64,000 bases of DNA from contig CM038228.1 in assembly GCA_021442155.1 (NCBI GenBank), forward strand, positions 11,263,179-11,327,178, given 5' to 3'. Of this stretch, positions 24,490-35,400 are shown one piece after another; position 1 is the stretch's first letter; every line of letters starts with the position of its first letter. The notes under the pieces were generated by a model. It was not told where the DNA came from. It saw only the letters and a program-made list of their open reading frames with translations, and did not search any database. Origin of the DNA: Cymbidium sinense (Eukaryota; Streptophyta; Magnoliopsida; Asparagales; Orchidaceae). Position numbers and translations under genes: made by a program.

Positions 24490-25842
24490 TATTAGTTCTG
24501 CGTACAGATTAATTTGATAATTCTTATTACTGCTGATTGTTATTTCATTGTGTTTTTATCATTGGTTCAGTGGTCAGAGATACAATTAGATTTGTATTTT
24601 TTTTTCTGTATTTATTACTATTTTTTGTTTGTTTGTATTATTGGCATTGGGTATCCTTTGATGTAAATTAAAATGTATCCTTGTTTTGCTGTTGATTTAG
24701 TGTATTCCCTCTGTAACTGATGACATAGAATAGAATGTTAAAAATTCAAAATTAAGCTTTGTTTGGCATGGCTTTTTTATATATATTTTTTATTTTTTTG
24801 AACATTGTTTAAACTATTATCGAACATCAGTCGAACCATATTCAAACTTTATTTGAGCTATATGATTAAAGATGATTTGAATCTAACTCAAACCTTGATT
24901 GAAGATAGTTCTAATCATTATTGAACCTCATGGTTCAAACAAAGTTCTAGCATGTTTAAATCATGTTTGGGATTTAAAAAAAGTTTAAACATATGTTCTA
25001 ATAAATTTCAAAACAAACTCTTTGTTATTCTATATAATTTTATGTTAAAGTTTTATCAAAATAACTTAAATCTATGATACATGCTAGAAATATTAAAAAA
25101 AAAGTGTCCTTGTTTGTGTAAGTCATTGATGAAGGAAGAAATCTTAAAACTTGACTAGTGCCTTGTGTTCTTCTCCTCCTCCTGAGTGATGAGCATTTGT
25201 TTTGTTTTGAGAATTATGTTTGTGATATGAAGTTTTAATATTAATAGAATGTCAAATGAGTTAAAATATATTAATTCTAATGAATGGGTTATGGGATATA
25301 TGCTTGAGGATTAATATAATGAAAATGTTTTGTACTAAGGTACATTTAATATTGACGTTTTGGTATCTAAAGCAATGGAAATGTATTTGTGGAAAATAAA
25401 GGGTTTCATGAGATTATTAGTACTTATAAAAATATGATTATCTTATGACACATTTTCATGATATTGATAAGGAAAAAAGTTGTAAATTATGTTTGCAACA
25501 ATAAATGAGTAATTAGAGAAGCATTGAGACAACCTAAGGGTTTGTTTTGATTCATCATTGGATTACATTGAATTTAGTTAGAAGAGACTTATAGTTATGC
25601 ATATGAAAGATATTTAATTTTGAAATTGTAAGTTGGAAGGACATTGCTTAGTCACCTCAGCCTTTTGCCCTCACATTGAGGGAAGAGTTTGGGCTATTCT
25701 TTTTGAAGAAAGCCTTCTAAATCCTAAACTTTATAGGAATTTTAGACTTCTCTATAATATAAGTGGTGCTTGTTTCAAGCAACAAAGCAAGTGGGTTGGC
25801 CATCTTAGAAGGCCTCATGCATAACTCGATGCTTGAAATGCC
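24490..25842. other. Intergenic; TTCAAA-rich stretch and one weak frame
   Basis: About 24760-25040 is a low-complexity stretch rich in TTTGAAC/TTCAAA words, like that at 27880-28640. A 63-codon frame at 25633-25824 (FCPHIEGRVWAILFEES...) has no recognised relatives and no context supporting a gene. Confidence 0.45.
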
Positions 25843-25853
25843 ATTAATATTTA

Positions 25854-26025
25854 AAAAGATTTACATATATATAATATAATTTTTATGAATCTAATACTTA
25901 AATTTTGATATTTATATACTTGAAAGTGTGCATTTTACTTTATATATATATATATGTAAAAATTAAAATTTAGGTGCTCGACATATAAGTGCAAAAGAAT
26001 TATGTGGCAATATAAATTCACCTGT
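25854..26025. mobile_element. Decayed MITE related to that at 13632
   Basis: 172 bp with inverted ends (ATTTACATATATATAATATAA on the left, mirrored by AATTATGTGGCAATATAAATT on the right) and flanked by a 10-bp direct repeat TTAATATTTA at 25844-25853 and 26026-26035. The inner words (TTTGATATTTATATACTT, AAAGTGTGCATTTTACTT) follow the order in the better copy at 13632. Confidence 0.7.
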
Positions 26026-26035
26026 TTAATATTTA

Positions 26036-27880
26036 GAATCTACTTATCATCCTTGCTCTAGCTAGAAATCATTTTATCCATCTCATTGGTATAGGCCTAC
26101 AATTCAAAGGCTTTAACATCAATAAATTCTAGGGTAATTGATAATTGTTACCTCTTGTCATCCTTTATGAAGAAGAATATACCTCCCCAACCTTTATTGG
26201 AGAAGGATTATTATGCTTAAAGGTTGAGAGGGCTTGTCCAAGTAGATGTCATCTAAACATATAACTTTGAAGAACTAGATGAATTGCTATGCTAATCAAG
26301 CCACTTCTCTTTTAAAAGGGAGCTCTAATCACATCTCAAAATATTATTTAAAAAGAGGGATCTCCTTAGTCAAATAGGCACCATTTTTATCTCTCTTCTT
26401 TGATAAGAAGCTTGAAGTTCTACTTGATGGCAAATCTTATGCTTATCTTTAACCTCTCTATTGTAGTGGTTTTAGTAATACATGCTGAAAAGTTGATTCT
26501 AATTGAAGAAAATAACTTCCAAAGAAACATCTTTTTAGTCGAGATTCTTTTTAAAACAATCAATGAAAGAACAAGAGAATAATGGGAGGGCATACTTATA
26601 TGATTTTGATTAGTAGATGCATTAGATGTAGAATATTGCATTAATAATTTTTCTTTTACATTTAAGAGTGGTAATAATACAAATAGATAAGGATATATAA
26701 TAATGTGAATTTTAAAAATTATATTATCTTGTTTTAAATGCATATCATGTATCATAATTATACAAATAGTAATTTTTATGCAAACCATGAGTTTTATGTA
26801 TTTCCAAGAAAAAGTCACTCTTTAAAAGAATGTTTTATGATACATGGATGGTCTTTAATATGGTATATGTTATTTGAGGCATTTCTTCTTTGAAATATTT
26901 TGAAGTCATCTTAGGATATTCTATATAAATTAAGACATTATTTGATGTCTCTATGGAATTCATTTATATTATTATATGCACTTATATTTCTTACATAGCA
27001 TATAGAGCCATAGTGTGGACCACCTAAAAAAGAACATATAAATATAAATCACATAATTTTATTCATATTTTTGCAACTCAATAAACAATAAACTTTATTT
27101 TCATTAACATAAATTTTTTTTACATTTCATCAGAGGATGAAAAAATAAAATGTTTATCAAGCACCTTTGAGATATTAGGGATGCACTCGACTAAAGAATC
27201 TTCTCATTCTCGACTAAAGAATCTTCTCATTCTATCTAATGTTGAGTGTTAGAGCACTCACTTGTGAAACTTATCGAGTTGTAAGCTTAACCTTGAGATT
27301 AAACTTGAACTCAAGTTCAATATTAACGAGGCATAGCTTATATGCATGTGAGCTAGCATATATATCCAACTGTTTGTCATCTTAATACATTCTTCGCCCC
27401 TCCCTCGACACACACGTATTTAGCCCCTTTTTAGTTGCATTTAATGATTTCTAATTTTTTAGCTTCCTTTTGCCTATATAAAGCTACATTTAATGCTATT
27501 TTGTCTTCTCTTTGTTTTTCAAATGAATGAAGTAAATTTCTAATAACCTTTCTTCAACAACATTAATGTCTTCTCCAGTGAGCTCCCACTGAAACTAGTC
27601 CTTTTTGACTCATGACCATGAGTCGTCTTGCAAGCCCACTATTATTATCATGACCTGAGCTCAAACTTACATTTTGAGTTCCACTCAAGCTCACATTTAG
27701 TAAGCGAACTGAGCTCGAGTTAGGCTTGGTTCGAGCTTGGATCAACTCATTTATACCCTAGTGGTCATTTTGTAATTGCTTTGAATTGTATTAATTATCA
27801 ATAAAAATTTGCTTCTATATTATACAATGATATAATGCTTTTTTATGGTGATATGTTATAGTTATTAGATTGTAAATATA
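26036..27880. other. Intergenic, no gene recognised
   Basis: The minus-strand frame at 26420-26818 (132 codons) is AT-driven, rich in I, K, M and N, and opposes another open frame; it has no family match. A 23-bp tandem duplication lies at about 27186-27231 (CGACTAAAGAATCTTCTCAT twice). A short minus frame at 27563-27745 has no match. Confidence 0.45.
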
Positions 27881-28640
27881 TGTATCTTTCAATCGGACTT
27901 ATTAAATCATCATGTTCAATATAATTTGAATCTTACTTGAACCATGTTCATATATTATCCAAACCTTATTTGAATTTGAACATAGGTATGAATCTTATTT
28001 GACCCAATTTTGATTCTTTCAATTCTTACTCAAACCTATTTGAGTCATATTCGAACATTATTTCAATCTTATTTGAATGATGCTCAAATCATGTTGAAAT
28101 CATATACGAACTGAACCTTATTCAAATTTTAGTCAAACATGTCCATCAATGGCTCCAAAAATAAGCTTCGACTAGAGTTCAAATAAGGTTCAAATATGAT
28201 TCACATAATTTAAATATATTTAAAAATGGTTGAAATAAGTTTGAGTAGGATTCAAATACTATATGAGAAATATTCAAATTTATGTTTGTATATATTTAAC
28301 TAGTATTTCAATAAGGTGATTGTGATTGGCACATATAGCATATCCTAAGCTTTATAGAAAAACTATGTTCTAATTAAGATCAAACATATTCAAATCTTTT
28401 TTTTAATAATTGTAAGATCATTTCAAACTGTATTGTTCAATCATGATTTGAAACATGTTTGAACATATTCTAACATCGTAAAAGAATAACAATGTTTGAG
28501 CATACGTTCAAATATATTCGAATAATTCAATTATAATTTAAATATATTAGAATATGACCAAATATATTCTTCCAATAAAGGTTGAACATATATTCAAATA
28601 TGTTTAAATAATGTTATATTATGATTCAAATAATATTTAA
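27880..28640. repeat. Low-complexity stretch of degenerate TTGAAC/ATTCAAAT words
   Basis: Words such as TTATTTGAA, ATTCAAAT, TTGAACATAT and CAAATATATT recur every 10-30 bp on both strands without a fixed period. A similar stretch is at 24760-25040. It looks like a decayed short-period tandem repeat. Confidence 0.55.
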
Positions 28641-29477
28641 ATACCTATGCTAAGATGATTTAGAATATAATTTTTGATACTCTTATCTAAATTTGATGAT
28701 AAGCTCCATCAAAATTATCCCATTAATGAAATATGATAAGAATATTTAAAAATTAATATTTAATATTCATTAAAATCACTGATAAATAAAGAAATTATAA
28801 ACTCCACTATATCATTCATCTTATCTCTGTGAGTAATGAAACACTGACTTAAAAATTATATAAAAAAATTAAACATCATTGTTTCTTGTTATAGTAAGCA
28901 TAAAAAGATATTAAAAATATTATGATTTTGAAATAAATTTTTAGATGTATTTTCATTTTTAGATAATTTTTTAAAGAAATAATATGACAATAATTTATCG
29001 TTTAGAATATTGCGTTTTGTTTGTATTTTGAAGATATAAAATGAGAAAAGTGTGCTTTTTTAATCTAATTTAGCTCTTTTGTGAGGCCTCTTTCAAAAAC
29101 AAAAAAAAAAACAATTTTGTAGGCCCCATTGCTATATTACATTTTTATCAAAGTCCTCTTAAATCTATAAAAATCGTAACCGAGGCCTGAAAGGCACGCT
29201 GATATTTTATTCAAGTATATCACTGCACGAAAAAATTGAACAAATTAAAGGACCACGCTCCTCTATCCATCGAATTGTCCTCTAAGTTATGGTCCCTTTC
29301 TGGTCACTATTTTCCTTGGGCAGACCGCCTTGACTGAGAGTGAGGCGTACTCGCAAGAAGCTCATGGCGAAACGCTTCCCACACCCGCCGCCACGCAGCC
29401 ACCCTCCTCCCTCTTCCCTATAACTGCTCCCTTTTCTCTCCTACGTCTCTGAAACCCCCTCGCCGCCGCTGCCCACT
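28641..29477. promoter_or_regulatory. Upstream and putative promoter/5' UTR region of the PAP14-like gene
   Basis: The AT-rich DNA turns GC-rich at about 29280. The last 130 bases before the start codon are C/T-rich (CTCCTCCCTCTTCCC and CTGAAACCCCCTCGCCGCC), typical of a plant 5' UTR. A TATA-like CCTATAACTG is near 29417, but the transcription start cannot be fixed from sequence alone. Confidence 0.4.
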
Positions 29478-32400
29478 ATGCTTCTCTGCGCCTCCTCCGT
29501 TATATTTTCTCCCTCCACCAGATGGAGACCGAGTTGTTCCGCAGAAAGGACGGCTGCGGAGAAAGGTTCTCACCGGTGCGATCGGACCTCTGAGTTATCC
29601 TTCTCAGATGGGGATTTGGGTCCCGTCCGCAAGTTCAGGATGTCATGTGCTGCCGTAAGCGTCGGCCTCCAGGGCAGAGTGCGTTCCAGTCTCATGGTTT
29701 AGGTTTTATTGACTTTGGAAAGCTTTTTGGATTGATCTATGTTTGCTATTTTGTAGAGGGACGAGGTGATATTTGAGGCCACGGTTAGGATTCCAATAGG
29801 TGAGTGCAGTTTATGCTTAGTTGGTTTCCAATTAGAAGATCGCAAGTGAAATTTTCCGAATTATTGGGATTTTGGGAACGTTGTACAACTCGAGGGTAGT
29901 GCTTCGTGATCTCACTAGCGTACAAGCGAAGCGGCGTGGTAGACGAGCATTGGAGGTGGGAGGCTTATAAGAGTTTTTGTTTTCACTTATCGGTGAAAGC
30001 CAAACGAGGCTTTGACGTGTGCATTTTTATGCATTTTGTCTGAAGGTTTTGAAGAAACTTATGCGGCGGCAGCTTATGTATCACTCTTATGCGATGCAAG
30101 TTCATGGTTATGTTTCCCCATCAAGCAGCGAGGAGGGAAACCACTTCATCTTGGTGCATGGTGTAAGAATCTCTGATCACGTTGAGTTAGTGTCGTTTTG
30201 AGTAGATGTGTTGATAATGATGACATTTCAATAATGAATTGAACTCTGATGCCATTACTTTTTATTTATGTGATTTCTCATCTGTCGAAAATCAATTGAT
30301 TCTGTCTCTACTTCTTATGCTATTATGTATTATCATGTGTTGAAAGGAGAAGAGTTTTGAGCTCATAATTTGTTCTCTTGTTGGTACTTTGCCTTTGAGG
30401 CTTTGATCTTCTTGAATTTCTGCGGATTAAATGGTTTTGGATTAAAAGAAGAAGAAGAAGAAGAAGTAAAAATTGGAAGAACTTGAAATTCAATTTTTTG
30501 TTGAAGACTGACATCTTATCACACCTCTTTCTTTTGCAGTATCAAGGAGCTATTCCTTAGGCATTGGCTTCAGTTATCGGACTGGTTTCCGATGTTAGAG
30601 GCAACATTAGCTTTGGATGAAGAATGGGTTAGACGAGTTGGAGATGACACCATAGGAGGGCCTGATGTAACTCGGCAATTACGCCTTATCAGAATAATAA
30701 TGAGGATCTTTTAATCGGTGTAAGCTCTTTATTTTATCCAAAGCAACCTGATAACCATGTTACCATGCATCATACATGCATGACTATGTTTCACATTTTT
30801 TTTGCTACTTCTTAGGTAAATTATTTGCATAGCCATGGATTGGCACATACTGAGTTGAGGCTGGAGAATGTTCATATTTGTCCAGTGGATAGGCATATTA
30901 AAGTATGTTATTTATTTTCTTAACCTATTTCATTTAATTTTTTGTTTTGTGCCTTTATTTGCAGAAACTCAATGTCAGGTTGTTTTCTACTGAAGTACCT
31001 TGAGCAAGAATGCTGATATTGTTGATTCTTGACGGAAGATACTAGAGAAAATTCTTTGAACTGGCTTTATTAAGTTTGAGAACATATAAGTTTTAAAAAG
31101 GAGTGACATCATTCTATAATTTCATGTAATGAGATTTCTGTAATTCGCGCAAGTTTGCAATGCAACCACCACACTTAGATTTGTCCAAAAAGGTCTTTTT
31201 CAAATTTCAATTGAATTATTAAACAAGAAATGTAAACATGAGTTAATTTCTCTCAAATTGTGGAATAAAAGGTATTTTCATTTTCATGGCTTTTGCTTGT
31301 AACTTTTCTTAGATCATAATAGAAGGCGATAACTATCTCCAACATTGTTCATTTTCCTTGTATGATAGAATTGTTAAATACTAATTTCTTAGCATGTATT
31401 TAACTCTAGAATCACATTTTCTTTTGTAATGTAAAATTAAATTGATCTACAAAAGGTAAATTACTGCATATTGAAGTCTAAAGTTTAATTAGAATTTTTT
31501 CCATTTGCTATACTTGCTTCTCCCTTCAGAGTTAGCTTTGACTTCAGAAATCAACTGCAATTTGATTACAGTCATTGGCCCTAGGTTAGTGCAACAAAGG
31601 GTTTTTTTTTTCATTTATTTGGATTGACGTTGAAATAATAGTGGAGGCTTAAATTCATTGTTAAGTGGACTTTGGCATATTTATTGTATGGCAGCTTTAT
31701 AACCAAAGCTTATATTACCTTGTAATTTTGAAGTTAAAACTCTCAAAATTGTAATAGTAACTTATTTCATAAGTAAGAGGGTCAAGTGAATTGATAGTTT
31801 ATTTGGTTGAACTTCTTTCTCTATTTTGTGATGTGCATAGCTATTGCATCTGCATGAGAATTTTATGCCTTGACTTTAAATAAAATTATCATTTTTATTT
31901 TGGTTGTGCATGTCATTTTAGGTCAGTATGTGAGAAGCTATTCTTGATTTCATATTATCATATGATGTTAATCACAAAAATATATGCTAAAAATGAGAAG
32001 TAATTTTAATTACTTTTAATTGGGTAGCCACCAAACCAGTACTAAACCACTTTTTACTTGGAAGGACAGAAAATTATTTTAAAATGATTTAAGGGTGATT
32101 CTTGGAGAAAGTTTGACCACATTATATAGAGTTGTGCTTATGAATATCAACAACAACAACGAGCCTTAATCCCACTAGGTGGGGTCGGCTACATGAATCC
32201 TTCGCTATTACATGTGTCAAATTCTCATTTAAATCAAGTACCAAGATCATTTTTTATACATCTTAACCAAATCTTTTAGGTCTACCTCTACCTTTCTTAA
32301 CATAAGGAAAATCTAATGATCTACTCTCCTAATCTACATCTGACATCGACGCTTTATGTGGCCAAACCATCTAAGTCACTCTCCCTAATCTTATCTACCA

Positions 32401-35400
32401 CTGGAGCTACTCAACTTTTTCCCAATATACTCATTTTGCATTATATCTCTAAGAGTAAAGCCACTCATCTACCTAAGCATCCTCATCTCAGAATAACTTA
32501 GTCTTATGCTTCTCTTTATTGGCCAACATTCTCGCATCATAAGTCATTGGTCTTACCACCATCTTATAAAATTTTCCTTAAGTTTAAGTGGAACTTTTCT
32601 ATCACATAATAGGCTAGATGCATTCCTCCACTTCAACCATCCAACTTGAATTCTACTAATAACATCTCCATCTATTTCACCATCATTTTGAACAATAGAG
32701 CCTAAATATCAAACGCCACTCTTATTAATGACTTGTTCACCTAATGTCACAACACTACTACTAACTTCTACAACTAAAATTACACTCCATATATTCATTT
32801 TAGATCTACTTAGACTAAAAACTTTAGACTTTAGAGTTGACCTCCATAATTCAAGTTTCTGGACTCCCTCTCTAATCAAACAAGAAGAATGTCATCAACA
32901 AAAAGCATACACCAAGGTACATCTTCTTGTAAATGCCTAGTAAGAACATCCATAACTAAAGTAAAAAGATAAGGGCTTAAAGCTGATCCTTGATGTAATC
33001 CAATTGAAATAGGAAAATATTTTGTCAATCCTCCTTATGAATATATCTCTTAAGTGTATAAAGAAAGCTAGCATAAAAATAATTATTATTGTAGGATAGA
33101 TCATAAAAATTTACAAGTTTTTAATATTGCTAGATCAGTTATTAGGGGAGACAAATCCATCTATATAGTTGAGCCAAATTTGATGTAGTAGGATAATATA
33201 CCTCATTTCACATAAAATAGTGTCAAGTCTTGAGATAGAATGTCATGTATGTAAGGATACTTGATCATGGAGAGGGGCATTGAAATTTTATTTTGGAAAA
33301 GAAATATTCTTTGAAGAAATGCAAAAAAAAAAGCAAACTTTTAATTTAAAATGATTATTTAGGAGCTAGAAGTCTTGAAAAGAGAGTGGTAAATAAAACA
33401 AAAGCTTTATTTTTATGATTTATAAAATAAGTAGGTTCTATGGGAGGAGAACATAAAATATTGGGATAGTTTTAAGAAAGATATATTTTAGAAGAGCATA
33501 ATTAATAGGATATTGGGCAACTTTATAGATTTATTCTAAAAAGAAAATAAAGTCAATTGAGAATGATGCCTAAAGCTAAATCCTTAGGTCAAAATAAGAT
33601 ATATATCTTAGGGAGTTATTGGTGATATTCAATGAAAAAATTTTAATGAAATTTTGAAAACTAAGATGTTATGAAATGATCTGAAGATGTATTTTAGTAT
33701 CAATATTCAAGAACATAGGAGATGTTTAAGATTGTAATAATTATAAGGACATCAAATTTATTATTCATACAAGAAAGTTTTTACTCAGAGCAATGGAACC
33801 CATTTAAAAAAATAATGTAAGTATCAGAGAATCAATTTGCTTTTATGCTGGAAAGTTTGTCCATGGAGCAGATTATTGTTCTTATGTAATTAATGTAAGA
33901 GTATAGAGAGTACAAAAAATCCTTGTTTTATTTTATTTATCTTGAGATGGCATATGATCATACTGTGAGAATTTATTTGATTCACATTAAAGGTTGGAAA
34001 GGTGCTTGTCAAATGTATGTTGAGGTTATTATATATATATAATTTTTATCTCTTCTTATTGGTTATAACTTTTCTTACTACGGATGCTCAAAATGAAGTA
34101 CCATGCTATATGTTTTTCACCAATGCATGTAGTTTTAATTGATGAAAATAAGTGAAAAGTTGGAACAGTGAAAATTTTGTTCAGACGATAAAAGGCTTTG
34201 AAAATGTGAAAGATGGATTGCAAAATGACGACATTAGAGGTCAATGGGAATAACATTTATTAATGATAAGATAATAGGAAAAAGACTTAGGTAGATAGAA
34301 GATGCATCAATAATATATATATTCAAATTTAGCCTCAAAAGATTAAGAGAAGAAAAGGTAGATTGAATGTAATATAAAATTAATGTCCAAGGATTAGAAA
34401 AAAAAAGGGTGAAGTTAAGTAACATTTATAGAATTTTTGTAGGAGGACTTGTTCTAACTAGGTTTATTAGGAACAAATAGAGAATGAGAATTTATGCAGC
34501 TGACTTCAAATACTTTGAATAAGGTAATGATGATGAAAATAATCCAAGTTTATTGACATTTTTTAATGAAACTTTTGCCATTGTAGCTAATTTACTACAT
34601 AAATGCTTTCTAATGTAAGAACACACATATATATATATATATATATATATTCATGCGTTTTGGGAATTAATCAACTCATTTCGGTCTATTCCATTTAAGA
34701 GGAGAAATGAGTTTCATTAACATGTTTTGGTTTGATATAATAATTTGTTGATATTGATATCATTATGCATCTATTATTTTCTAACTTTCTTTTTAATAAC
34801 ACTATTTGACCTTTTTCTTAGGTAGGTATTCTAGGAAATGCAGTTGATTTTCATGACAGTGATAACAATGGTGCTATGAATTTCGATAGGGAAGGCAATG
34901 ATGATAGCCTTTGACATGAGGTATGTTACATAATACGAGGTACAAGTAATAGAAATCATGGAAATCTACCTTACAACCTCATGCAGAAATGTTTTACATC
35001 GCCAATTAATAAGGGTTTTTTTTTTTTTTTTTTCTGTTGTTCAGATGCGTTGGTTACATGATGGCTAAGATGGTTTTAAAAGAGCTTATGGATCCTTCTA
35101 CCTTTACGAAATTTAAGTTGTTTCTAAATAAGGTTTGATGAGAAAAATCTGTTTCCAGCTTTGCAATTCAGATTTGGTGCTCATCTTGTAATGACCAGCT
35201 CCGGAACATCTGCTACATTTGGATTTCATTTTGTATTGACATCCTAGAGAACATTTACCCTACAACTTTAGAGATTAGGTTAACCTATTTGAGTCTCTTA
35301 TCAGATTACTTGCTTAATGAATTTTTCTAAGGTTCTGTTCTCTAGAATTTTTAGCTTTTGATTGTCATGGTGGAACCATCAATCCATGCCTAAAGTCTAA

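Noticed and set aside
26420..26818. 132-codon minus-strand frame
   Set aside because: AT-driven composition, opposed by another open frame, no family match and no splice context.
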